64,000 nt of DNA from Phycisphaerales bacterium (GTDB taxonomy: Bacteria; Planctomycetota; Phycisphaerae; Tepidisphaerales; Tepidisphaeraceae). The notes under the pieces are model-generated. The model saw only the letters and a list, made by a program, of their open reading frames with translations, did not search any database and was not told where the DNA came from. Positions 46,302 to 57,400 of the stretch are shown here, in pieces. The DNA lies in assembly GCA_025361735.1 (NCBI GenBank), contig JANYKD010000439.1, positions 1 to 64,000 on the forward strand. Reading direction: 5' to 3'. The first letter of the stretch is position 1, and the number at the start of each line of letters is the position of its first letter. The position numbers and the translations under genes were made by a program.

Positions 46302-49300
46302 CTATGGCGCCACACTGCCTTTGAGGAAGTGCAGTTTGTCGTCGCCGCTGAGATAGTAGATTCCGCCGTCGACGAGGTGCCACGAGCGGACGTGGGCCGG
46401 TTCCGTGAAGCGGTGGTCGTGCGCCAGCACGCCGCTCTCGTAGGACTTGCCATCGCTGAGTTTGGCGATCTGCCGGCTATAGCAGAGCAGGCGGAACTCG
46501 GTCGGTTCGTCGTTGTTGTTGGGCACGGCAACGGGCACAGCGGGAATGATCGTGTAGTTCCGCGATATCAGCATCTCGGATGGGATCAGCGAGATTTCCT
46601 CCTCGACGATCGGCTCGACGCGCGTCTCCTCTCCGAGGTGATACATCAGCAACGAGCGGTTGCCGACGAGGTACATCTGCGGGCCCGCCAGCCGAATCTG
46701 CACGGAGGCATCCTGCGACCGCGTACTGAGCATCGTGCCGGAGTTCTGGCCGTCTCTCAGGAATCGCCGGTCCACGAACCTTCCGGCATCGCACACGGCC
46801 AGCACTTGTTGCCGGTAGACGGCCAGGTGATCGGGCTGAGTCATGCCCGCGTAAGTCCGGCCGGGCTTGGTCCAACCGGGCTCGTCGGGTTGGTAGAGGT
46901 CGCGAGCCTCGATGGAATTGTAGGTCGTCCACACCAGCGTTCCGTCGTCGGCCAGGACACAGTTCTGCGGGAAACGTCCCTGCATCGTGGAGAATGCTTT
47001 CTTCCAGATTTGTTGGCCGCTGTAGGTGTCCAGCACGGCGAGGACGACGCTCGTTCCCTCGGTGACCATGCCCACAACGAAATCGCCGCTGGCCTGCAAT
47101 CGCTGGATGCCGCCGCCGTTGCACAGCCGCGTCTGCCAGAGCATGTGGCCGTCCGTGAGAGATATCGCGACCATCCTGCCGCTGTCCGTGCTGAGTACGA
47201 CGCGGTCGTTGAGGGGCTTGAGGAAGGTAACGCGTTCCCTGGCTTCCACCTTCTTTTGTCCATCGGCGGGTTGTGCTGCGGCCGGCGCTACCGGCTGCGC
47301 AGGCTGTAACTGCTGGGCTGGCACTCCCTGCACCACAAGTTGACCGCCGCCCTGGATGAAGACCTGGCCGCCCTGAAGCTGGAGGACGCCGTTATTCACG
47401 CCGGGCATGGCCGCGGCATTGGCCTCGGGTGGTTCGTTGCCCGCGATGGGTGCGGTGAGCATTTCCAGCGGCGGCAGTGAGGCGAGGCTGCCTGTCCAGC
47501 GTGCCTTGCCGGAATCACCGTCGAGAACCGCTAGTCCGCCGCCGCCCCACACCAGCAGGCGGGACGCGTCGAGCCAGGCCACCGCGCGAGGATCGTCAAG
47601 CTGGGCGTCGCTGCTCCATACCGGCTTTCCCTGCCCCGGGGCGTAGGCGGAAACCCGGTTGGCAGTACAGGTCACGAGCCGGTCGTAACGGTTCATGCTC
47701 ATCAGCGATGAAGGAGGTTCGAGCACGAGCTGCACGCCCGCGACGACGCTCTGTGGATCCGCCGGCAGAAACGCCTTGGCGGGGGGCAGTTTTTTCAGAT
47801 GCCTCGTCATCTGCTGCTCGGTGGTCATAGGCGAAGGGATCCGCACATCCGGCAGCGCCTCCGATCGCTGCTGCGTGAAGTTCTCCAGGGCCGCGACCGC
47901 ATCCGTAATCGTCTTCACGGGTTTGCCGTCGGCGTTCGACAGCACCTTGCCGTCGGGCAGCAGCAGGGGGGTGGTGACGGGCGAGCCGGATGACATGAAC
48001 GCCGCGCGTTCCAGCCTGCCCAGGGCCGCCGGGAAGTTCCCGCTGCGGAGATAGTTCCGGGCCATGGCCTGGATCATGTCCAGTCGCTGGGCGCCATCGG
48101 GCAAACGGCTGTTGAATTTCCAGTAGAGCCGGCGCAGCACCTGCACGGCCATGCGCGGATTGTCCTGCTGCTCGTAGAACGTGGCCGCCTGCATCAGCGC
48201 CTTGGGCGCGGCCGTGGCGTTGGGATATTTCTCGGATATCGCCATGAGGTCATCGGGCTTTCCGGCCGCCGTCAGCGCGACGAGCATGTCCGCCGCGGTC
48301 TTCTCGAAAGTGGCGTACACCTCGGGTCCGCCGCGTTTGATGAGCTCGCGGATGGCGTCTTCGGCGATACCGCCTGCCTGGCGCGGCGCGGAGGTGTCGT
48401 CGGGCGAGAGCGTCACCGTGCGGAAATCGTTGTCGAGGAGGATTTCCTGATAGAGTTCGACGGCGCGTTGCAGGCCATCTCGCTTGTTGGCTTTGGTGGC
48501 GAGGCTCTCTTCGAACCGGGCCCGGGCCGTGCGATAGACCACCTGCTGCGAGGCGTTCGAGGCGGCCGCCGCGACGCGGTCAAAGAGTTGTGTTGTCAGG
48601 TCGGTCGCCTGCGGATCGCGGGTCTGGATGCGCTGGGCAAAGAGCAGGGCATCGGCGAATATCCGGTTGCGCGCTGGGCTGGACTGGTCCCTCAAGCCAC
48701 CGAGCACTTTCACAGCTTCGTCGAGCAGCGTCAGTGCGTGTCGGTAGTCGCCCGCATTGAAGTTCTGCTCGGAGAAGACCAGTCGCGCATCGACGTCGGA
48801 CGGGTTGTTGCGCAGGGCGACATCGAACTTCTTCCGCGCCGAAACCATGTCGGAATAGATGCTGACGTTCCAGGCGTTGGCGATCACCACGTGGTCCTGG
48901 GCCACCACGACATTGCCGGGGGCTTCGCGGTCGGGAGTCTTATCCTGCGGCCAGACCCCGGCCGGGTAGCGATGGACGATGAGGCCCTTCTCTGGATTGC
49001 GGATGTCGACAACCGACAGCACCGAATCGGTGGGCACGACGAGGCTGGTCTTCGATATAAACGGGCGGCCGCAGATCTTTCCGGCGATTGAGAACCACAA
49101 GACGCTCTCGGGCACGAGCCGCGCGCGGTTTCCCTTCTCGACGGCGGCCTTGGTCCAGTCCAGCAGCGCCACCGTTTTGTCGGTGGCTACCGCCAGCACT
49201 TTGTCGTTGACCGCCAGCAGCATGTCCAGACGCTCGGAGTTGTCGCGACGGATCTCCAGGTCCCGCGGGATCTGCTTGATCTCCTCCCCGGTGTCGGCGT

Positions 49301-51182
49301 CATAGATGCTGAGGTATTTGCCGTCGCTGGGCAGCACGAAGAGCTTGCCTTCGGCGAGCATGACGGGGTTGAACTCCCAGGGTCGCGGGGTGTCCTGGCT
49401 GAGCGCCGCCGCCTGGTTGAACCCGCCCCATCTCATGGCCTGGTTGCGTCCGCCCGCGACAGCGCTTTCGTTGCGACTGTAGAGCACGAGCCAGGCGGTT
49501 GCGCCACTGTATGCATCAATGGCCGCCACTGCCCCGAGATTCGTGCAGACGTACACCTTTCCGCCGCCGAAGGCCAGGTGCGACAGCGTTTCCGCGGACA
49601 TGGCGGGCATGCCGAAGTTGACCATGCCGTTCTGCGAGGAGGCGATGTAGCAGGTCCAGCGCAATTTCTCGGCAGGGCGGCCCGGCGTGAGCTCGTAGCA
49701 CAGTACGTGGCAGTCCTCGACGCCGGCGCCCGTCGATCCCCGGCCGATCACGTAGACGTTGTCGCCCACGACCACCGGCGAGCCGGAGAAACTGATGTTC
49801 TTGGGGTTGCCCGAATTGTTCGGAATGTCGCCCGGGCTGGCGCTCCAGCGAAGCTGGCCGGTAACCCGGTCGAGGCAGACGAGTCGCGTACCACTGTCGC
49901 CGCTGGCCGGGACCATTCCGCCGAAGCCCATCATGACTCGCTGATCCGGCACGCCCATCACCGCGAGCACGGCATCATCGGTGACCGTTACCGAGTATTG
50001 CCGGGGACTGGCGAACTGGATTGCGCTCCACTGTTCGCCCATCTGGATGGCCGCGATGGATTGCCCGAGTACGAATTGCCCCGAGCGCCCGGAGTAGGTC
50101 TGTTGCCAGCCCGCAAGCGGCACCCCGGATTCCAGATGCACCGCCCAGAGCCGCTGGCCGTTCTGAAAGAACAGCTCACCGCGGTCGACCGAGGGCATGA
50201 CGCTGGTGGCCATGCCTGTGGCGCGGGCGTTCTCAAAGCTCGCCAGCGACTGATTGCGCATCTGATCGTTGGGAGCGGTAATACTCGGAGCGGGTATCTG
50301 AACCAGGGCCACGCGCGATGTTGGAGCAGCACTGGCCGCAGACAGCGCCGTGCGGCTGGCGTCGCCGCCGATCATTGGATAGCCGTCGCTGGATGCGCTC
50401 GTGGCAACGGCTGGTGGCGCGGCCATCGCCTTTTCCATGGCATCGACGAGCCTGACCTGGTTGCCGCCGATCATGGCGGTGGCCTGGGCGTGGTTCTTGG
50501 CGAGATCCCTGGCATAGCGGGCGGCCGCGGCGTCGTTACCGGCAAGGCGCAGCGCGGTGGCGGTGCCAAAAAGCACGATGGCTTCGTCATCGCCCAGGGA
50601 TGGGTACATTTCGAGCAGTCGCTGCCCGACCTGTGCGGCGCCCGCGAACTCGCCCATTTCCATGTACAGGTCGATGAGTTGGAGCCCCGCCTTGCGGGCG
50701 CTCTCGGTCACGAAATAGCGGTCATAGACTTCGTGCAACGCGCCCGCGTCGTCGCGTTTCGCCTGATCGAGCTGTTCCGCCGCCTTGGGTTCGAATCGGT
50801 TGCGGTAGACCGTCAGGCCTTCCTTGGGCCACTTTGCCAGTTTCGCACGCACAGCTTCGCACACGCTCGAATACTTTGTTGCCTGTTGCCTGTCGTTAAA
50901 CGCGATGGGGACCACGCGGTCCTTGTATTTCTCGAGAATTTCCTGGTAGATGTCGGCCGCCTTGGGCCATTCCTTCAGCCGTTCCATCTTCTTGCCGAGT
51001 TCGAACTTGTCCGCGGCGATGGCCGAGTCCTTGACGTATACACCCTGCTGGCTTGGATCCGGCTGTTCGTCGCCGGCGGCGCCATTGATGAGTCGCGGGG
51101 CCGACAGGCCCGGCAGGCCGACCATGGTGACCGCGGCCAGGATGACGGCGGCGGTGTGCAGATTGCGGAATCGACGGGACAT
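46302..51182 (-). CDS. Giant secreted PQQ-like beta-propeller/TPR protein
   Basis: 1626 aa; signal peptide; repeated quinoprotein-like blades (VYVCTNLGAVAAIDAYSGATAWL, VLAVLDTYSGQQIWKK, LVCLDRVTGQLRWSA) and TPR-like segments. Confidence 0.85.
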   Translation of the reverse strand: MSRRFRNLHTAAVILAAVTMVGLPGLSAPRLINGAAGDEQPDPSQQGVYVKDSAIAADKFELGKKMERLKEWPKAADIYQEILEKYKDRVVPIAFNDRQQATKYSSVCEAVRAKLAKWPKEGLTVYRNRFEPKAAEQLDQAKRDDAGALHEVYDRYFVTESARKAGLQLIDLYMEMGEFAGAAQVGQRLLEMYPSLGDDEAIVLFGTATALRLAGNDAAAARYARDLAKNHAQATAMIGGNQVRLVDAMEKAMAAPPAVATSASSDGYPMIGGDASRTALSAASAAPTSRVALVQIPAPSITAPNDQMRNQSLASFENARATGMATSVMPSVDRGELFFQNGQRLWAVHLESGVPLAGWQQTYSGRSGQFVLGQSIAAIQMGEQWSAIQFASPRQYSVTVTDDAVLAVMGVPDQRVMMGFGGMVPASGDSGTRLVCLDRVTGQLRWSASPGDIPNNSGNPKNISFSGSPVVVGDNVYVIGRGSTGAGVEDCHVLCYELTPGRPAEKLRWTCYIASSQNGMVNFGMPAMSAETLSHLAFGGGKVYVCTNLGAVAAIDAYSGATAWLVLYSRNESAVAGGRNQAMRWGGFNQAAALSQDTPRPWEFNPVMLAEGKLFVLPSDGKYLSIYDADTGEEIKQIPRDLEIRRDNSERLDMLLAVNDKVLAVATDKTVALLDWTKAAVEKGNRARLVPESVLWFSIAGKICGRPFISKTSLVVPTDSVLSVVDIRNPEKGLIVHRYPAGVWPQDKTPDREAPGNVVVAQDHVVIANAWNVSIYSDMVSARKKFDVALRNNPSDVDARLVFSEQNFNAGDYRHALTLLDEAVKVLGGLRDQSSPARNRIFADALLFAQRIQTRDPQATDLTTQLFDRVAAAASNASQQVVYRTARARFEESLATKANKRDGLQRAVELYQEILLDNDFRTVTLSPDDTSAPRQAGGIAEDAIRELIKRGGPEVYATFEKTAADMLVALTAAGKPDDLMAISEKYPNATAAPKALMQAATFYEQQDNPRMAVQVLRRLYWKFNSRLPDGAQRLDMIQAMARNYLRSGNFPAALGRLERAAFMSSGSPVTTPLLLPDGKVLSNADGKPVKTITDAVAALENFTQQRSEALPDVRIPSPMTTEQQMTRHLKKLPPAKAFLPADPQSVVAGVQLVLEPPSSLMSMNRYDRLVTCTANRVSAYAPGQGKPVWSSDAQLDDPRAVAWLDASRLLVWGGGGLAVLDGDSGKARWTGSLASLPPLEMLTAPIAGNEPPEANAAAMPGVNNGVLQLQGGQVFIQGGGQLVVQGVPAQQLQPAQPVAPAAAQPADGQKKVEARERVTFLKPLNDRVVLSTDSGRMVAISLTDGHMLWQTRLCNGGGIQRLQASGDFVVGMVTEGTSVVLAVLDTYSGQQIWKKAFSTMQGRFPQNCVLADDGTLVWTTYNSIEARDLYQPDEPGWTKPGRTYAGMTQPDHLAVYRQQVLAVCDAGRFVDRRFLRDGQNSGTMLSTRSQDASVQIRLAGPQMYLVGNRSLLMYHLGEETRVEPIVEEEISLIPSEMLISRNYTIIPAVPVAVPNNNDEPTEFRLLCYSRQIAKLSDGKSYESGVLAHDHRFTEPAHVRSWHLVDGGIYYLSGDDKLHFLKGSVAP

Positions 51183-51222
51183 AGGCAAACCTCGGCGCTG
51201 GGGCGCAGGGCCGAATGCCCTG

Positions 51223-52131
51223 CTATCCGAAGTATTTGATCCACAACGGAGCCAGTTGTTGCACATGTTCCGGAGGTATCCGCGACTTGTCGGACCAGAT
51301 AGCCAGTTCCAGCGCGGAGTGGGCAGGGGACGGCGGAAGGGAATCCTGCCGCTCGGCGAGCAGTTCAACCGCCCGGCGGATCATCGCGATGGCGTTGTTC
51401 GTCGCGGTCTGCAGGTGGGAGAGGATTTCAGTGAGGAGGGCATGTTTGTCGGCCGCTCCCTGGACGGTGACATGGGGTTTCCAGCAATCGTAGTCCGTGA
51501 CCAGGGCCACAAGTGCGTAGGCGATCTCCGCCTCGCGGGCGAGTTTAGCCTCGGGCATGGCGCTCATGCCGATCAGATCGCCGCCCCAGAGCCGGTGCAT
51601 GTGGCTTTCGGCGCGCGCGGAGAACGCGGGGCCCTCCATGCAGACATAGCAGCCACGGTCGTGTACCTGGAAACCGCCAGCCGCGGCGATGTCGCGGCCG
51701 GCCTCGCCGAGAATCCCGCGCAGCACCGGGCAGAACGGATCGGCCATCTCTACATGCACGGCCGCTCGTTCGTAGAACGTGCCCGCGCGGCGAGTGGTCT
51801 TGTCGATCATCTGGTCGCAGAGGACAAGGTCCCTGGGCCGCAGGTGTTCGCGCAGGCTGCCCACGGCGCCGCTGGCGATGAGGTGAGTCACGCCGAGTTG
51901 CTTGAGCGCAAATATGTTGGCGCGAAACGGTATTTCCGATGGATTGTGGAGGTGTCCGGGTCCATGCCTGGAAAGAAAGAAGACCGGCAGGCCATTCCAC
52001 ACAGTTTCAACGACCGCGTCGCTGGTTGGTCCGAAGGGGGTCTGGATCTCGTGGCGTATACCGGAGGTGGCATCGCCAAGTACCTGGCCGAGTCCAGATC
52101 CGCCTATCACTCCGACTTTTACCGTGCTCAT
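51223..52131 (-). CDS. mtnP: S-methyl-5'-thioadenosine phosphorylase / purine nucleoside phosphorylase family
   Basis: VGVIGGSGLGQVL; FLSRHGPGHLHNPSEIPFRANIFALKQLGV; YVCMEGPAFSARAESHMHRLWGGDLIGMSAMPEAKLAREAEIAYA. Confidence 0.92.
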   Translation of the reverse strand: MSTVKVGVIGGSGLGQVLGDATSGIRHEIQTPFGPTSDAVVETVWNGLPVFFLSRHGPGHLHNPSEIPFRANIFALKQLGVTHLIASGAVGSLREHLRPRDLVLCDQMIDKTTRRAGTFYERAAVHVEMADPFCPVLRGILGEAGRDIAAAGGFQVHDRGCYVCMEGPAFSARAESHMHRLWGGDLIGMSAMPEAKLAREAEIAYALVALVTDYDCWKPHVTVQGAADKHALLTEILSHLQTATNNAIAMIRRAVELLAERQDSLPPSPAHSALELAIWSDKSRIPPEHVQQLAPLWIKYFG

Positions 52132-52325
52132 GGCCGCATTTTATGCGGAAAAAGCGCGCAAAGCCAGCATATCCACTTTCGCGGACATGCTGGCGTTTGC
52201 GAACTTATTTGAGTGGCACGGCTTGTCTACCCCAAGCCATGCCTGAGGACGGACGCCGCGGTCTGCTCTAAACAAACCGTTATTGTCCGGTCAGATGCGC
52301 CGGGAAGCTACTCCGGCGGTACTCA

Positions 52326-52556
52326 TTACTTGCCGGAGGACAGTTTCTTCATGATCAGTTTGGCGATATCGGCCTCGATTTCCGCCGGATACTGGCCCAG
52401 GACGGAAGCCTGGATCATGTCGGACTGATGGGCGAACCATTCCACGAGGCGGGACAGCAGGGCGACCTGGGTCATGCCGGCCTTGTCGGTCAGGTCGTTG
52501 AGCGCGTCCTTAGCCGCGGGGGTCAACTCGATACGCACGATGATTCTGGAAGCCAT
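52326..52556 (-). CDS. Small RHH-like DNA-binding protein, paralog A
   Basis: MASRIIVRIELTPAAKDALNDLTDKAGMTQVALLSRLVEWFAHQSD. Confidence 0.65.
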   Translation of the reverse strand: MASRIIVRIELTPAAKDALNDLTDKAGMTQVALLSRLVEWFAHQSDMIQASVLGQYPAEIEADIAKLIMKKLSSGK

Positions 52557-52617
52557 GGAAACCTTTCGTTGGAAACTTTGCAGCAGGACGGACACGATCC
52601 GCCCTGCAGGTATACAC

Positions 52618-52658
52618 TCGGGAGAAACACCCGGACTACATCGCCCGGATTCTCCCGA
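52618..52658. promoter_or_regulatory. Inverted repeat between the RHH-like paralogs
   Basis: TCGGGAGAA (52618-52626) / TTCTCCCGA (52650-52658), perfect 9-bp arms. Confidence 0.45.
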
Positions 52659-52678
52659 TACGTTCTATTGTCGGCGGC

Positions 52679-52921
52679 TCAGACTTTTTCGCCGCGGGAC
52701 ATTTTCTCCAGGAGTTTGCGCGCCATCGGTGCCAGCGACTCCGGGGCCAGCCGACTGAGGATGGCCGTTTGTGTCACGTCGTCCTGTTCGGCGAACCAGT
52801 CCACCAGACGTGACATGATGGTGATCTGCGTCATCCCGCGGTTGCCGCAGAGATCGTCAAGTTTCTTCTTCGCGCTAAGATCTAATTGCAGCCGTACGAT
52901 TGCACGCTTTGGTGTCGCCAT
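52679..52921 (-). CDS. Small RHH-like DNA-binding protein, paralog B
   Basis: MATPKRAIVRLQLDLSAKKKLDDLCGNRGMTQITIMSRLVDWFAEQDD; alignable along its length to paralog A. Confidence 0.65.
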   Translation of the reverse strand: MATPKRAIVRLQLDLSAKKKLDDLCGNRGMTQITIMSRLVDWFAEQDDVTQTAILSRLAPESLAPMARKLLEKMSRGEKV

Positions 52922-53258
52922 GGTCGGTGACCTCCGTCGCCTTCTTGTGGCCGGACACCTGTCCCGGCCGTCGATTTTACCACACCGCCGAATTAACCCA
53001 ATCCGGCATTAATAGTCCACAACTATACCCGATTATAGCCGCGATTGCGATTACTTGCGAAGTTTTTTTTGCCGTCGCGAACTTTTTCGTATGGTCTCAG
53101 ATTCCGGCAACCTGACAGACAGTGTTTATTCGATGCCGCGCGGACGACCCGCGAAGCGCCTGCAGACGGCTGCGACCTTCACCTTTGCCATCAAAAAAGC
53201 TCATGGCAAAACAGTTGGTTGTGCAACCGGGCGACACTGCAAATCGCAACGCACGCGT

Positions 53259-53304
53259 AAAAAAAGAGGCGAACCGAAGGGGAGCCACCACCCTCGGTTC
53301 GCTC
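53259..53304 (-). terminator. Intrinsic terminator downstream of galU
   Basis: Minus strand GAGCGAACCGA ... TCGGTTCGCCTC followed by TTTTTTT. Confidence 0.8.
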
Positions 53305-53321
53305 GTTCATTCCTTACCGGC

Positions 53322-54224
53322 CTACAGGATATCAGGCGACCGGACCACGTCAACATCTGCTGCTCTTGTCAACAGGCCGCGAACCGTCGCCTCGAGCAGT
53401 GCCCAGACCTCGGGTCTGGCTTTGGCAAAAACCAGATTCGTCTTCAGCCAGTCGGCCGGGTTGCCGATGTCGTGTCGTTTTGCCCCCAGCACCACGCCAT
53501 GCACGGGCTCCGTCTCCAGTAGCGTCCGGAGCGCGTCCGTCAGTTGGATTTCCCCGCCCACGCCCGGCCTGGTTCGCTCCAGGCAGTCGAACACACCGGG
53601 CGACAGAACATACCTCGCCGCGATCACCAATCGGCTCGGGGCATCTTCCGGCCGCGGCTTTTCCACGAGCGATTGGATCTTCCAGACGCCCGGCCGGATT
53701 TCCTTGCCCGCGATCACGCCGTAGCGAGATACCTTTTCCAGCGGTACCTCTTCCAGCCCGATGACGCTTCCGCCAAGTTCGTGGTGAACGTCCACGAGTT
53801 GCTGGGCCGGCCGCGGCTCTCCGCTGAACACCGCATCGCCCAGCAGGCAAAGAAACGGCTCGTTGCCCACATGCTCGCGCGCGCAGAGCACCGCATCGCC
53901 CAGCCCTCGCTGCTCCTGCTGGCGCACCGCATGTATTCTGACCCGCGACATCAGTTCGTTGACCGAGTCCAGCAGGGCCTGCTTTCCGCCGGAGGCCAGC
54001 CGCTGCTCCAACTCGCGGTGCCGGTCAAAATGGTCTTCCAGCGCCCGCTTGTCCTTCGACGTTACCAGCAGTATGTCGTTCACCCCGGTCGATGCGCATT
54101 CATCAACCACGTACTGGATTGTCGGCCGATCGACGATCGGCAACATCTCCTTGGGCACTGCTTTGGCCGCCGGAAGCATCCGTGTGCCCAGTCCCGCCGC
54201 GGGTATGACTGCTTTCTTCACCAT
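53322..54224 (-). CDS. galU: UTP-glucose-1-phosphate uridylyltransferase
   Basis: MVKKAVIPAAGLGTRMLPAAKAVPKEMLPIVDRPTIQYVVDECASTGVNDILLVTSKDKRALEDHFDR. Confidence 0.95.
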   Translation of the reverse strand: MVKKAVIPAAGLGTRMLPAAKAVPKEMLPIVDRPTIQYVVDECASTGVNDILLVTSKDKRALEDHFDRHRELEQRLASGGKQALLDSVNELMSRVRIHAVRQQEQRGLGDAVLCAREHVGNEPFLCLLGDAVFSGEPRPAQQLVDVHHELGGSVIGLEEVPLEKVSRYGVIAGKEIRPGVWKIQSLVEKPRPEDAPSRLVIAARYVLSPGVFDCLERTRPGVGGEIQLTDALRTLLETEPVHGVVLGAKRHDIGNPADWLKTNLVFAKARPEVWALLEATVRGLLTRAADVDVVRSPDIL

Positions 54225-54426
54225 GGTCCCAATCGTACCCACGGACGCGGAAATCATCGATAAGATGAGCTAAATATTAAGAATACGTTGACACGTTGCC
54301 CTCGTGGGGTAGAGTGTTGATAGGGCTACTCTCTAGTGGCATTGATCGCCCTGCAGCTCGGGGTCAGCGAGGGCGATACGCCGAACGAATATCCAAGGGG
54401 CAATTCTGTGTCTGGAGGATCGAACT

Positions 54427-57400
54427 GTGGCGCATCCATTCTCTGGTCGAAGAGCAGCGGACGCACGAAAACGGCAGGTTGCGGGAGCGTCCAGACGCGT
54501 CCGGGCCGCCTCGCAGCAGTGGGCCGTCGAGTCGCTCGAGTCGCGGCGGCTATTATCGGCACTACCGCTTATTAGTGAGTTCATGGCGTCCAACAAGTCG
54601 ACGCTGACCGATGCAACCGGCGCCTATTCGGACTGGCTCGAAATCTACAACCCCGACAGTCAGCAGGCGCTCGACCTGACGGGCTGGCAGTTGCAGCGTG
54701 GCAGCAATACATGGACCTTTCCCGCAATGACCCTCGGCCCGGGCGAGTTCCGGGTTATCTTCACCGACAGCAAAACCGGCTACAATGATCCCAATGGCGA
54801 ACTGCATGCCACGTTCAACCTGAGCAAGGATGGGTCGAGCCTGCGACTGATCGACAATTCGGGTCACTACGTTTCCGATTACTATAGTTCATACCCTGCC
54901 CAGCAGCAGGATGTCTCGTATGGGGTGGGACAGCAGGTCACGGAAACGAAGTTGGTGGCCGCCGGGGCGAGCGTCCGGTATTACATTCCGACCAGTGGCG
55001 CGCTGGGGCAGTCCTGGACCGCCCCGACGTTCGCTGATTCCGCCTGGGCGTCAGGCACGACCGGCCTGGGGTTTGCCGCGTCTGTCCCTGGTTTTGCAGT
55101 CTGGAACTACAAGTCGGGCAATACGGGCAGCATAGGCAGCCTGGCGACGGCCCAGTCGATCGTGGACAATCCCGCGTACCAGAGTTGGGTCCAGACCGAA
55201 ACAACGCCGACGATCAACTACCTCAACACCGGCGGCGCCGGGCATTTTGTTTACGATACCACGTTCCCCGGCCTCAATCTCGGATTGCAGCAGAACAACT
55301 GGGTGATAACGGCCGCCGGCAAGATCCACATCCCCGCTGCGGGTACCTACACGTTTGGCGTCAACAGCGATGACGGCTTCCGCCTGCAGATTTCCGGCGG
55401 ATTGCGCGTGGTGGGCAGCATCACGAGCGCCGCAGGCGTGGCCACGGTGACTTTGGTCGGCCATTCCTTTAACACTGGCGACACTGTTCACATCAGCGGC
55501 GCCACGCAGACCCAATACAACGGCGATTTCGTGGTCACGCGAACGGGCAACGACACATTTACGTATGCCGTAAGTGGATCGCCCACGTCGCCGGCCACCG
55601 GTACGATCACCGCGGGACAACCCACGGGTGGCTCCGTTGCCAAGTTGCAGTATGACGGAGGCCGAGGTTCCGCGGATTCGCTGGGCGTGGTCACTTTCTC
55701 CGCAGCCGGCGACTACGACGCGAACCTGCTGTACTTCCAGGGGACTGGCACCGGAGAGGTGGAGATGTTCGCGGCCCCGGGCAGCTTCACCTCCTGGGGC
55801 GCGACGACCACCTGGCGGCTTGTGGGCGACACCGCCAACGGCGGCCTGAGCGTCACGAGCTATCCGTTCACGGGATCCGCCAACAGCATCGCCGGCAAAG
55901 TGAAGACCGACATCCGGTCCGCGATGCAGACCGCCCTGGCGACGGTGCAGCAGCAGAGCGGAAACCCCGCGGCCGACACCTCGCTGTATGCCCGGATCAC
56001 GTTTGACGCGCCCAATCTCGCCTCGCTGCAGACGCTGACGCTCAAGATGGCGTACAACGACGCCTACGTCGTGTATCTCAACGGCGTGCAGGTGACCAGC
56101 AAGAACGCGCCGGGAGTGGTCACCTGGAATTCGCAGGCGTTGTCCGCACGCGGCAGCGAAGTGCAATCATCGACGTTTGAGACTGTCGATATCTCGGCGT
56201 ATCTCAATCCCGGGACGCCGGGCCATCTGCTGGCCAGCGGGAACGTGCTGGCCATCCAACTTCTCAACGCCTCCGCCAGCGACGCCGACATGCTCCTGCT
56301 GCCGGAGATATCGCAGATCGTCTCGACGCAATCCGACACGCATTTCTTCGCGACGGCGACGCCCGCGGCGGCCAACTCGCAGCAGTTCTGGGAGAAACTG
56401 CCGGACCCGGTCTTCAGTACCGGACACGGGATGTACAGCCAGTCGTTCCCGCTGTCGCTCTCGATCGACACGCAGGGGATCACCAAGCTGACACGAAAGA
56501 ATTCGACCGCGACCGTCACGGTGCCCAATCACGGGCTTGTCGCAGGAGACGTGGTGCGGATCGCGGGCGCTGTTCCGACGCAGTACAACGGCGACTACGT
56601 AATCACCAACGTCACACAGAACACGTTTGACTATGCCGTGGCCGGCTCGCCGGCATCGCCGGCGTCGGGCAATATGACCGCCCAGCGGCTGGACAAGCTC
56701 TACTACACGGTGGATTCCTCTGATCCCTGGACCAACCCGGCGGTGCGAACCGCAACTGCGCTCACCCGCAGTGGTTCGGTGGCCACGTTCACATCGAACA
56801 ATCATGGATTCACGATTGGCAGCATGGTGCTCATCAGCGGTGCGGTGCAGCCGGAATACAACGGCTTGTTCAGCGTTACGGGCGTCTCCACCAACACGTT
56901 TACCTATACAGTGCCCGGCGCTCCGGTGACGCCCGCTACGGGGACCGTCGTCGCCCAACGCGTCGATCGGGTGGTCTCGTCGCTGACCGCCAGCGGCACG
57001 ACGGTCACGGCGACGGTGGCCGGCCACGGCCTGGTCAACGGCGACCTGGTGCGCATTGCCGGGGCTTCGCCGGCGGAATACAACGGCGATTTCATCATCG
57101 CCAACGTCACCACGAATACCTTCACCTATACGCTGGCGGCCGCACCGTCCGTGTCGTCGGCGACCGGGGGCATGGCGGCGTTCAAGCTGGGAACTCAATA
57201 CACGGGTCCGATCACCATCACTACCACGACCACCGTGCGCGCGGTGGCGTACAACAGCAATGGGCACCTGCCCAGCGATGTGCTGACCCAGACGTACGTG
57301 TTCCCCACGAGTGTGATCCAGCAACCGGCGAATCCGAGTGGTTTCCCCGGCAGTTGGGACACTTGGCCGGCCGACTACCAGATGGACCCGCGGATCACCA

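Noticed and set aside
49578-51239. 553-aa plus-strand ORF
   Set aside because: Antisense to the PQQ-propeller gene.
52326-52921. Toxin-antitoxin operon
   Set aside because: Both small genes look like the same regulator family and neither resembles a toxin; the upstream and downstream genes are galU and mtnP.
53055-53522. Plus-strand ORF beginning MRSFFCRRELFRMVSDSGN
   Set aside because: Overlaps the galU terminator and antisense galU; composition not convincing, though a short real ORF from MPRGRPAKR cannot be excluded.
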